Shown here one piece after another: positions 53,509 through 61,432 of a stretch of DNA of 64,000 nt; positions within the stretch are counted from its first letter, which is position 1, and each line of letters opens with the position of its first letter. Source of the DNA: Humisphaera borealis (GTDB lineage: Bacteria > Planctomycetota > Phycisphaerae > Tepidisphaerales > Tepidisphaeraceae). The notes under the pieces were generated by a model. The model searched no databases. It saw only the letters and a list, made by a program, of their open reading frames with translations, and was not told the DNA's origin. The stretch covers positions 3,596,001 through 3,660,000 of the forward strand of contig NZ_CP063458.1 in NCBI RefSeq assembly GCF_015169395.1, read 5' to 3'. A program made the position numbers and the translations under genes.

Positions 53509-55994
53509 ACGCCCTCCTTCAGGATCGTCAGCAATAGAGGCAACGCCCGGGCGGCACGCTCGTGATTCAGATCGCCTTGCAGGGCAACGCCGCGCGAGCT
53601 TCCGCTCGCGGCCTTCCCTTTGCCGATCATTTGCCCGATTTGCCGTCGTTCGGGCGCGGGGAAGGTGGTGAACGTCCGCCGCAGCAGCGGCAGCAACTCG
53701 TCAAAGATGTCGGGATTGATCTGCCGCACCCAAGCGTCGATCAGGCCGAGAAGCTTGGGATCATGAATCAGCAGCAGGCCACTGCCGCTGAGGAAGCCCT
53801 CCAGCCAGCGGGCGGCCTGCCCGGGGTCGGATCCGCGCGACAGTGTCTGGCTCAGCCGCAGGCCGACGTCGTCGGTGGAAAGCTTGCCGCCGTCGAGCAA
53901 CAGCCGGGCGGCGCGGCCGCGCACCAGGCCGTGGACAGTGTCCTGCCCCAGGATGCGGTTCAGCGCCGTCTGCCAGTCGGCGGTGTGATCGGCCGCATCG
54001 AGCTGCTCCAGGGCGGCGTTGGTCGATTTCAGGTGCCCGTCCATCGCGGCGGCGGCGTCGTCATTCAGGCTGCCGACCGCGCCGCCCAGGCCGACCGTAA
54101 TGCGGGGGACGATGCCGTCGACAATCTCCCGCACCATGCCCTCGTCGGTCTTGCGGACGTTGCCGTACCGCAGCAGCGACGTCAGCGACGGCAGCGTTTC
54201 CATCAGCAGCGTGATGTCGGTGGCGACGGCGGCGACGTTTTCGATCTGCTTCACCAGCGCCGTCGCCGCGTCGCCCAGCGACGCGAGCATCGCATCCTGC
54301 AACCGGGCCGCGAGCGACCGCAGGTCGTTCGTGTCGGCCGCCGCCTTGGCGACGGCGGCACCGGCGGCCTGCTCGATCGTCGTGCCGAGCGTGCCGGCTT
54401 CGATCAGCTTTACCGCATACTCCGGCTGCCACCGGAGCTGCCACAGCTCGTGGAAGGTGCCCTTGCCCCGGCCATGCTCGTGGGGCGTACCCCAATCGAT
54501 CCCCAGCAGCCGCAGGCGGTGTAGAAGAATGCTCCGCTCGCGGTCGGTGTCGCCGCGAAGATCGAGGTCGAGCTCTTTCTCCAGAGCTTCGGCCTTAAGC
54601 CGCAGACGTTTCTGCTCCCGCATCAAGTCCTGCTGAAGCGGGACCGTCGGCGTGTCTTCGGGCACTTGACCGATGCGATGGCCGACGAGCAGTTCCCGAT
54701 CGATCAGCCGCATGACCACGTCGGAGTCGAAGCAGAAGATCGATCGCGTGGCGTCGGCGATGTCGGACAGATCGGCCAGTGGCCGCCCGCGGATCGTCGC
54801 CAGTGTTTCGCTCAGCCGGACGGCTTCGATCACGTGGGCACTGGAACAGTCGATGTCCTTCTCGCGCAACAGCCCGGCGACGCGGGACATCCACGCTTCG
54901 AGTATCGAATCCTTCCGCCGCCAGAGGTGGTCGTACCACCCCGGCGAATGCACGCCGGCACCGTAGCCGCTGGCGAAGGTCAGGCGGTCGTAGGTCCAGG
55001 GAATCCAGGTGGCGGCGGTCTTGGTTTTGGGAAGACCCTTGAGCAGATCGGCGTCAGCCTTCTTCGTGAACTTCTCGACATCCAGCACCGGCGCGTGCCA
55101 CGCGCCGCAGACGACGGCGATGTTCTTTGCGCCGCCTTTGATCGCGTCGCGAATGGTCTGCCGCATCCAAGCCTCGCGGAGAAGTTCGTCTTCGTCGCGC
55201 GGGGATATCGGCGTTCCGGGAGCGCGGGCATCCCCGCCCGCATCGGCATTGTCGGTATCCGACGCCGTTTCGCCGGCCGCGGGCACACGGCCGTGTGCCC
55301 CTACGGCAGCGGTCGCGGCATCGCGATCCTTCCGCAGTTCGGCCATCGCATCGCGGATCGCGGCGAACAGCGCCACGCCTTCCTCCCGTCGATGCTCGAC
55401 GACGTGTTCCCACCAGCGTTCTCCGTCGTCAAACCCTGCGGCCTCGGCGAGCCGTTGCAGCGGGTCGCGCTCGATCCGCCGGCCGGCGAGAAGAAGCGCC
55501 GCCGCAGCCGCGTCTTCGGCTTCGTCACTGTCCGTGTCAGCGTCGCCAACGTCATCACCCGCGGCATCTACATCGTCGTCACCCGAAATCTTCCCCGCCG
55601 CCTCGTCCGCCGCCTTCTTCTCGGCGATCGCTTTGAGCTGGTCGAGGAGCGCCTTCCGCCGATTGGCGTCGATCGCCAACCGATGCGACTGCGGCAAATC
55701 CATAAACCGCACGGCGACGTTGTTCGCCAGCGCCCACCGAATCGCCTGCCACTCCGGCGAAAACGCCGCGAATGGGTAGTACACCGCGTCCGAAGGCTCG
55801 GCGACGTCATGCACCAGAATCGCCACCGGCGGATGCATCTCCTCTCGGGCAGCGAACGGGATCATCTCATCCGCATCCGGCGGGCCTTCAATGAGAACGC
55901 AGTCAGGCTTGAGTTCGTCGAGGGCGCGCAGAACCGATTGCGCCGAGCCGGGGCCGTGATGGCGGATGCCGAGGATATGTAGGTTATCCGGCAT
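53505..55994 (-). CDS. DUF5682-family protein
   Basis: An 829-residue soluble protein. The N-terminus, NLHILGIRHHGPGSAQSVLRALDELKPDCVLIEGPPDADEMI, is the DUF5682 hallmark; a second block, IAVVCGAWHAPVLDVEKF, lies near residue 300. A low-complexity acidic insertion (DDDVDAAGDDVGDADTDSDEAED) is at about 145-170. The N-terminal fold recalls TraB/ChaN-type alpha/beta domains with conserved His and Glu, so catalysis is possible (tentative). The C-terminal half is helical. It is coupled to the VWA gene by ATGA; its stop side is intact, and a VOC gene lies between it and MoxR. Confidence 0.88.
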   Translation of the reverse strand: MPDNLHILGIRHHGPGSAQSVLRALDELKPDCVLIEGPPDADEMIPFAAREEMHPPVAILVHDVAEPSDAVYYPFAAFSPEWQAIRWALANNVAVRFMDLPQSHRLAIDANRRKALLDQLKAIAEKKAADEAAGKISGDDDVDAAGDDVGDADTDSDEAEDAAAAALLLAGRRIERDPLQRLAEAAGFDDGERWWEHVVEHRREEGVALFAAIRDAMAELRKDRDAATAAVGAHGRVPAAGETASDTDNADAGGDARAPGTPISPRDEDELLREAWMRQTIRDAIKGGAKNIAVVCGAWHAPVLDVEKFTKKADADLLKGLPKTKTAATWIPWTYDRLTFASGYGAGVHSPGWYDHLWRRKDSILEAWMSRVAGLLREKDIDCSSAHVIEAVRLSETLATIRGRPLADLSDIADATRSIFCFDSDVVMRLIDRELLVGHRIGQVPEDTPTVPLQQDLMREQKRLRLKAEALEKELDLDLRGDTDRERSILLHRLRLLGIDWGTPHEHGRGKGTFHELWQLRWQPEYAVKLIEAGTLGTTIEQAAGAAVAKAAADTNDLRSLAARLQDAMLASLGDAATALVKQIENVAAVATDITLLMETLPSLTSLLRYGNVRKTDEGMVREIVDGIVPRITVGLGGAVGSLNDDAAAAMDGHLKSTNAALEQLDAADHTADWQTALNRILGQDTVHGLVRGRAARLLLDGGKLSTDDVGLRLSQTLSRGSDPGQAARWLEGFLSGSGLLLIHDPKLLGLIDAWVRQINPDIFDELLPLLRRTFTTFPAPERRQIGQMIGKGKAASGSSRGVALQGDLNHERAARALPLLLTILKEGV

Positions 55995-55999
55995 GATCC

Positions 56000-56344
56000 T
56001 TACCGTTGTTTGAGTTCCACGCGTCGGCCATCCGGATCACGCACTACAAACGTTCGTCCCCACGGCTCGTCCCGAATGTCACCGGGGTTTCTGCCCTCAT
56101 TCGCAAGTCTTTGTCGCACGTTGTCGAGTTCATCTACCGCAAACCCCAATCCCAATGTGTCGGTCTTGTCGTCGGTCGAGGGATAAAGCTCCAGAACGAA
56201 TGAGTCGCTCTCGCTAGCCAGGTGTTCCGGCCCCTTTCCATGCTGATGCATCGAAAACTCAAAGTTCAGCTGCGCGTAGAACGCGGCCGTAGCCCGCATG
56301 TCGGCACAGCGCAGAACGAGCAAATTGAGTCGAGAAGGTGTCAT
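56000..56344 (-). CDS. VOC-superfamily protein (glyoxalase/bleomycin-resistance type)
   Basis: A 114-residue VOC domain, one beta-alpha-beta-beta-beta pair: LNLLVLRCADMRATAAFYAQLNFEF, then a metal-ligand-bearing strand SFVLELYPS, and GLGFAVDELDNVRQRLANEG...RTFVVRDPDGRRVELKQ. These act as dimers on small molecules (metal-dependent isomerases, dioxygenases) or bind antibiotics; the substrate is unknown. It lies between the MoxR and DUF5682 genes, 5 bases before DUF5682 on the same strand, and is flanked upstream by a palindromic repeat, which suggests it is a later insert in the operon. Confidence 0.88.
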   Translation of the reverse strand: MTPSRLNLLVLRCADMRATAAFYAQLNFEFSMHQHGKGPEHLASESDSFVLELYPSTDDKTDTLGLGFAVDELDNVRQRLANEGRNPGDIRDEPWGRTFVVRDPDGRRVELKQR

Positions 56345-56352
56345 CGGGCCTT

Positions 56353-56489
56353 GTAGGGTGGGCTTCAGCCCACCGGTTGCGATTGAAGTCGTGTTGTGTC
56401 AATTGCGGAGCCGCTCGGACGTCAACGCGATCAAAAGGTCAACAAGACAGGTTTTCGAACGGGTCTTGGTGGGCTGAAGCCCACCCTAC
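56353..56489. repeat. GTAGGG-family palindromic repeat inside the operon
   Basis: Perfect 22-base arms at 56353-56374 and 56468-56489, beginning GTAGGGTGGGCTTCAG. Each arm is a hairpin (GGTGGGCTTCAGCCCACC). It fills the gap between the MoxR stop (56495) and the VOC gene start (56344). Confidence 0.9.
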
Positions 56490-56494
56490 GTTTC

Positions 56495-57646
56495 CTACAA
56501 GGTCTCCCGACAAGCCCGATACAGGTCCTTCCACCCGTCCCTCTCTTTGACCACCGTCTCCAAGTACTCCTGCCACACCACACGATCCTGCACCGGATCT
56601 TTGATCACCGCACCAACCAGCCCCGACGCAATATCACTCGCCTTGATCGACCCATCGCCGAAGTGCGCCGCCAGCGCCAGACCGTTGTTCATCACACTAA
56701 TCGCCTCGGCGGTGCTCAGGGTGCCGGTGGACTGTTTGAGCTTGCTCTTGCCGTCTTCGGTCTGGCCGTTCCGCAGCTCGCGGAAGATCGTCACCACCCG
56801 GCGGATCTCGTCGAGGCCGGTCAGCTCGGCGGGGATCTCCAGTGCCTTGCCGAGCGACTTCACCCGCTGCTGGACGATCGTGATCTCTTCGTCGGCCGTG
56901 TCGGGGACGGGGAGGATGACGGTGTTGAACCGCCGCTTGAGGGCGCTGCTCAGCTCGTTGACGCCTTTGTCGCGGTTGTTGGCCGTCGCGATGACGTTGA
57001 AGCCCTTGGCGGCCTGGACTTCTTCGCCGAGCTCGGGAATCGGCAGCGACTTTTCCGACAGGATGGTGATGAGCGAGTCCTGGACGTCGGCGGGAATGCG
57101 CGTCAGTTCTTCAATGCGGGCGATGGTGCCGGTGGCCATCGCTTTCATGAGCGGGCTCGACACCATTGCCTCGCGGCTGGGGCCCTTGGACAGCAGCAGC
57201 GCGTAGTTCCAGCCGTAGCGGATCTGCTCCTCGGCGGTCCCCGCCGTGCCCTGGACGACCTGCGTCGAATCGCCGCTGATCGCCGCCGCCAGGTGTTCGC
57301 TGAGCCAGCTCTTGGCGGTGCCCGGCACGCCGAGCAGCAGCAGCGCGCGGTCAGTGGCGAGCGTGGCGATCGCGACTTCGATCAGCCGGCGTTTGCCGAT
57401 GTACTTGGCGGTGATCTCCATCCCGCCGGCCTTGCCGCCCAGGACGTACGTCGCCACGGCCCAAGGCGACAGCTTCCACTTGGGCGGGCGCTGCTTGTCA
57501 TCGACTTCCTGCAACGCAGCCAGCTCGGCGGCAAACTGGTCCTCGGCGTGACGACGCAACACGCTTTCGACCCCCGATGAACTGGTGGCCGTACTGGCTG
57601 CGCCGTTCCCCTTCGCGGCCGGCGTTTCCTTCGCTTTTGTGCTCAT
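56495..57646 (-). CDS. MoxR-type AAA+ ATPase
   Basis: A 383-residue AAA+ ATPase. Walker A GVPGTAKS at 106-113, Walker B-like IARIEEL near 175-181, sensor 1 ATANNRDKG near 220-228, arginine region ALKRRF near 235-240. ATP-driven chaperone-like remodelling of partner proteins, typically VWA proteins. A residues 1-70 segment precedes the domain (TKAKETPAAKGNG...). ATG 57646 overlaps the stop of DUF5691 by 4 bases, so translation is coupled; the stop is followed by a palindrome. The VWA and DUF5682 genes later in the operon are the expected partners. Confidence 0.93.
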   Translation of the reverse strand: MSTKAKETPAAKGNGAASTATSSSGVESVLRRHAEDQFAAELAALQEVDDKQRPPKWKLSPWAVATYVLGGKAGGMEITAKYIGKRRLIEVAIATLATDRALLLLGVPGTAKSWLSEHLAAAISGDSTQVVQGTAGTAEEQIRYGWNYALLLSKGPSREAMVSSPLMKAMATGTIARIEELTRIPADVQDSLITILSEKSLPIPELGEEVQAAKGFNVIATANNRDKGVNELSSALKRRFNTVILPVPDTADEEITIVQQRVKSLGKALEIPAELTGLDEIRRVVTIFRELRNGQTEDGKSKLKQSTGTLSTAEAISVMNNGLALAAHFGDGSIKASDIASGLVGAVIKDPVQDRVVWQEYLETVVKERDGWKDLYRACRETL

Positions 57647-59154
57647 GATGCGAACTCCGCTTGAATGTCGTGTCTCAGTTGCAGCGTCTGAAGGCAGGCG
57701 TCGAGCGCCTTGCGATTGGTCTCCCACGCCGGCTGGTTGGCGGCCGTCCAGCGGGACGACAGCTCGGGATATAGCGCCGGCGGAAATCGAAGGGCGATGC
57801 TCTCGAGTATCCAGGCCAGTCGATAGTCGTAATTGTTGTTCACGGATGCCGCGTGCCGGTCGATCTGCCCGGCGATCGCTTTGGCATTGGCGACATCGAA
57901 CGAGAATTGCGACTGCTGCAGCAGTTGCGAGGTCAGCTCGATCGACGGCTGTGCTGTCGAAAAATACTCGGCCACGATCATCTGCCGATCCGTCGGCGCA
58001 AGCGCGTTCAGCAGGTCGAATTGCGGCGACCGCTTTGCAACCGGGTGCAGGACCAGCGCACGGATCCACGCGGCGTCCGGGTTACGTTTAGCGGCGTCGG
58101 TCCATGCGGCGGTGACGACGCCGGCAAAGTCTTTCGATAGTCCGATGACGCACGCCGATGGCTCTTCCTTCCAGAGCGATGACCAGTGCGTCGGTGGAAC
58201 CGCCGATAGAATCTGCTGTGCCCACCATTGCTTCATGCCGGTGCCCTGAACGGCCTTCTCATTTACGCCGTCTCGCTGCCATGCCGGATCAAACGCAGCC
58301 GGCAAGTTGACATCGATGTTCCCGGTCTTGGAGCCTTTGGCGAATGTCAGTATTGCGGCCCCGCGTTCGGCCATGCGTTGAACGAACGCCGACGTCGGCA
58401 GTCGGGACAGCAATTCGGTCGTGGCGGCGCGGACCTGCTTGCTCTTGTCGTCCAGGGTCGATTCCAGGAACAGCTCGTCGGCGGCCGTCAGGCCGACCGC
58501 CAGCGTTTCGACGAACGCGGCCCGCTCGTCGGCGCCGTCTTCCTTCCAGGTGCCTTTGATGAGGTCGATCGCCCTGGCCGGGTCGACGGCGCGGAGCCGC
58601 CGAAGGGCCGAGATGCGTTGCTCTTTGCTGCCGGTGCCCCAGATCGCGGCGAAGTCTTCGGATTCGCCGACGGCGACCTGCCAGCGCGGGTTCATCGCCA
58701 TCAGCCAGCCGGCGCGGGCGTCGCCGGCGGCGACGATCTTGTCGCGCAGGGGGCGGTACGATGCGGCGTAATCGAGCAATGACGGCAGCAAAGCGTGCGG
58801 CACGCGCTGTTTCGCGGTCGCGGCTGCCGTCAGCCATTCGTCCAGCAACTGCTGCTTGGCGGGCGTGTTGGTCATCGCCAGGATGCGGTCGAGCAGTTCC
58901 CCGACGCGGCGCGAGCAAGCCGGAAGCGCGTCCGGCGGGGCGGATGGGGGAAGCGCTTCGACCGCTGCCGGCGACCGGCCGCACGATTCATACCTTGCCG
59001 CGATCGCAACCGCGGACAGCAACTTCGCTTCGGGCGTCGCTGCCGTTGTATTCACCGAAGTGATCGCTTCGGCCAGCGGGCCGGTCGCCTCGGGCATTGC
59101 CGTGCCGCGGGCGGTGCCGATCAGCGCCGTCTTGACCAGTTCATCGACGATCAT
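57643..59154 (-). CDS. DUF5691-family protein
   Basis: A 503-residue alpha-helical protein. It starts 'IVDELVKTALIGTARG', the typical DUF5691 start, and continues with HEAT-like helices (SKEQRISALRRLRAVDPARAIDLI, DDKSKQVRAATTELLSRLP). Repeats of this type form curved scaffolds for protein binding. Overlaps SWIM upstream (59151-59154) and MoxR downstream (57643-57646) by ATGA each. Enzymatic residues are not seen. It probably holds the substrate of, or docks on, the MoxR-VWA machine. Confidence 0.88.
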   Translation of the reverse strand: MIVDELVKTALIGTARGTAMPEATGPLAEAITSVNTTAATPEAKLLSAVAIAARYESCGRSPAAVEALPPSAPPDALPACSRRVGELLDRILAMTNTPAKQQLLDEWLTAAATAKQRVPHALLPSLLDYAASYRPLRDKIVAAGDARAGWLMAMNPRWQVAVGESEDFAAIWGTGSKEQRISALRRLRAVDPARAIDLIKGTWKEDGADERAAFVETLAVGLTAADELFLESTLDDKSKQVRAATTELLSRLPTSAFVQRMAERGAAILTFAKGSKTGNIDVNLPAAFDPAWQRDGVNEKAVQGTGMKQWWAQQILSAVPPTHWSSLWKEEPSACVIGLSKDFAGVVTAAWTDAAKRNPDAAWIRALVLHPVAKRSPQFDLLNALAPTDRQMIVAEYFSTAQPSIELTSQLLQQSQFSFDVANAKAIAGQIDRHAASVNNNYDYRLAWILESIALRFPPALYPELSSRWTAANQPAWETNRKALDACLQTLQLRHDIQAEFAS

Positions 59155-60497
59155 GCGGCGGCCTCCCCCGACACGGATTCACCTTGTACGACCAGAGCCC
59201 GGAACTCACCGCCTTGCATGACCGCTTGCGGGCGCAATCGGCTGCCGTCGAAGCCGGCGGCCACATCAACCGGCGCTCCGCCGGACATTGCCAGCAGCGT
59301 CCAGCCGGCCGAATCGGTCAGGACGGCGGGGAGGGTTCGACGGTCTGAGTCGATGAGCGACCAGCCGTTGCCGGTTCTCGCCGGGACGACTTGTCGCAGA
59401 GGGAGAACGACCTCGCCCAGCCAGGGCTGCTGAGCGCGAAGGAGCGAGATCGCATCACAGAGTGAATCAAGCTTGTCAAAGCCGTCGAGAGATGGGATGG
59501 CGGTCATGTCGCCACGCGTCTTGATCGCCGCCCGTACGCCGTTGCCGGGGAAATAACAGAGTTCCCCTTCGATGCTGAAGCCGGCGACCAGCGGCATTGT
59601 GAAAGGTGCGCTGCCATGGGCAAATGCCAGCACCAGCGCCGGCCTGCGCGAGGCGACGCCGAACAGCCAGGTGCGCGACACGCGCAGCCGATCCTCCTGC
59701 GTCACTTCCTGCGAGATGACCTGCCAGCGGTCCTTCACCGGAGGCAATGCCAGCACATCATCCTGCGAGATCGGCAAGCCGAGCGTGGCAAAGATGTCCT
59801 GTCGGGTGGGCTCGGGGAGCTGGTCGGCGCGTTCGTAGGCGCGGATGAGCAGTTCGAGCGAGGCGAGCTCTTCGACGAACGGCTTTTCCCACCCCGCGCC
59901 GGACGACGCGATCGTGCCGAGCGATTGAATGCGGCCCGAAGCGCCGGTCGCCTGGGCGTCGATCATCCGGCGGGCGGGCTCGTCGAAGAAAGCATAGCCA
60001 CGGCTGGGCGCGGTCGCGATGCCGTTGCGCACCAGGTCGTGAATCCAGAGCCGTAGCGACGCCAAGCCCTCGGCGACGCGCTCCAGTCGTTTCTCGCGGC
60101 GTTTGGCCTGCGCAGCTTCGTCGACCGGTTTGGGGGGCGCTTCGGCCTTGGCCTTGGCTTTCTCGGCGCGCTCGGATCGGGTGGCGAGCCACTCGGTCAC
60201 CCACGCGGGCTTCTCTGTCGCGGCGGCGACCTGATCGCCGGCGTAGAGCAGCATCAAACCAAGGCCGTGCTTGCACGGGAACTTTCGACTCGGGCAGGAA
60301 CACTTGAACGCGGGTTCGGAAAGGTCGACCTGGGTTTGATAAGGCTTGGACCCGCTCCCCTGGCACTCGCCCCAGACGGCTTGCGCATCGGCACCGGACG
60401 TCACCCATTTGCGGGGCGACGCCAATCCCTGGCCGGCCTTGGCGCTGGCCGGGTCGGGGGCCAGTTGCAGGACGCGTTGCGTGGTCCACCCTTCCAT
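59151..60497 (-). CDS. SWIM zinc-finger protein, first gene of the operon
   Basis: A 448-residue protein with an N-terminal SWIM zinc finger CxCx6CxH at C66, C68, C75 and H77 (FKCSCPSRKFPCKHGLGL), then an Ala/Lys/Glu-rich helix and a C-terminal part of ~290 residues with strands and helices. SWIM fingers bind DNA or proteins. ATG 60497 is followed by LQLAPDPASAKAGQGLASP, a common SWIM-gene start. It overlaps DUF5691 by ATGA. It opens the five-gene set SWIM-DUF5691-MoxR-DUF5682-VWA, so its promoter would lie in the 186-base gap upstream. Confidence 0.9.
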   Translation of the reverse strand: MEGWTTQRVLQLAPDPASAKAGQGLASPRKWVTSGADAQAVWGECQGSGSKPYQTQVDLSEPAFKCSCPSRKFPCKHGLGLMLLYAGDQVAAATEKPAWVTEWLATRSERAEKAKAKAEAPPKPVDEAAQAKRREKRLERVAEGLASLRLWIHDLVRNGIATAPSRGYAFFDEPARRMIDAQATGASGRIQSLGTIASSGAGWEKPFVEELASLELLIRAYERADQLPEPTRQDIFATLGLPISQDDVLALPPVKDRWQVISQEVTQEDRLRVSRTWLFGVASRRPALVLAFAHGSAPFTMPLVAGFSIEGELCYFPGNGVRAAIKTRGDMTAIPSLDGFDKLDSLCDAISLLRAQQPWLGEVVLPLRQVVPARTGNGWSLIDSDRRTLPAVLTDSAGWTLLAMSGGAPVDVAAGFDGSRLRPQAVMQGGEFRALVVQGESVSGEAAA

Positions 60498-60683
60498 GCG
60501 CCGGGAATTGGAGTGTCGGGCAGCGGGGATGTCAATGATTTAACGGCATCGTGACGAACTCACGCGGCGGCAGCGATGAGTCCGCTTGCCTCAACGACGG
60601 GGTGGGGTTTGAGTAGATGGATGTGTCCCCGGCGATTGAACCCGCCGTCGCCGCGCGTCGCCGTGATTCCCCGAAGGACCGTT

Positions 60684-61148
60684 ATGCTGTCTGTTTGGCC
60701 GTTTGCCTCGCGCTCGATGCGTCATCGCACGTTCGGGAAGTTGAAGTCCGTGCGGAACGGGAAATTCTGGCAGGCACGGGTGGCGATGTCGCAAAGCCGC
60801 AAGCCCGTGAATCTGCACATCAGCGCAGGCGTTTCCGGCCCGACACCGGAGCAGGAAGGGTTGTTTCTCAGCCTGGCCGAGCAGTACCCGACCGTCCTCG
60901 GCACCGCCTTGAAAGCCGTTCACCAGGAGTACCAGCGCGTCCGCCTGAGTAAACCCCAGCTGAAGTGGCCCGCCGTCGGCGAGCTGGCCGACTTCGAACA
61001 CCTCACGCCCCTAGATCGCATCTGGCTCGACGATCACGGCGGCCAGCAGTTCGTCTTCTCCTTCAACCACCGCGACGACAAAGACCACTCGTTTCACGTC
61101 TTCTTCGAAGGCGGGCGGGTGAAGTCGGTGGCGTCGGAACGGGAATGA
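60684..61148 (+). CDS. Hypothetical protein, DUF6985-like
   Basis: A 154-residue soluble protein with CGAAGGACC before the ATG at 60684. It starts MLSVWPFASRSMRHRTFGKLKSVRNGKFW, then a helix FLSLAEQYPTVLGTALKAVHQEYQRV, and ends in beta strands (QQFVFSFNHRDDKDHSFHVFFEGGRV). The pattern with W and helical YxxV recalls DUF6985/DUF2262-type immunity-like proteins, tentative. It is divergent from the SWIM operon. Its end overlaps the convergent small membrane gene by about 55 bases. Confidence 0.7.
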   Translation: MLSVWPFASRSMRHRTFGKLKSVRNGKFWQARVAMSQSRKPVNLHISAGVSGPTPEQEGLFLSLAEQYPTVLGTALKAVHQEYQRVRLSKPQLKWPAVGELADFEHLTPLDRIWLDDHGGQQFVFSFNHRDDKDHSFHVFFEGGRVKSVASERE

Positions 61149-61432
61149 CGCGTTAATGAACACAAGTGGCGTGCCCGAGCGCCGGCAGCTAGCCAGACGA
61201 TGGTCGCGATGACGATCACAGTGGCGCTCCCCTTCCGCTCCACTGAATTGGATCCGCCCCCCATGGCGCCCTCGCTATTGACCGCAACAAGGACTGCACC
61301 TGTCGCGACAAGCACGGCGGCACATCGAATGTACAAACAAAGACGATCGGGCTTTCGCAACACCCGACGCGTCGCATAGTCCAGTCGGAGCGGCGGACTG
61401 TTTCCCCTTTCAGGTGTTGGGTCGTTTTTCAT
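61094..61432 (-). CDS. Small two-helix membrane protein
   Basis: A 112-residue protein with two membrane helices, IRCAAVLVATGAVLVAVNS and ATVIVIATIVWLAAGA, joined by a Gly/Ser-rich loop. The stop of the upstream large gene and its own ATG share a base (TGATG at 61434-61430), which points to translational coupling. The C-terminal end overlaps the convergent 60684 gene. No family recognised. Confidence 0.6.
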   Translation of the reverse strand: MKNDPTPERGNSPPLRLDYATRRVLRKPDRLCLYIRCAAVLVATGAVLVAVNSEGAMGGGSNSVERKGSATVIVIATIVWLAAGARARHLCSLTRHSRSDATDFTRPPSKKT

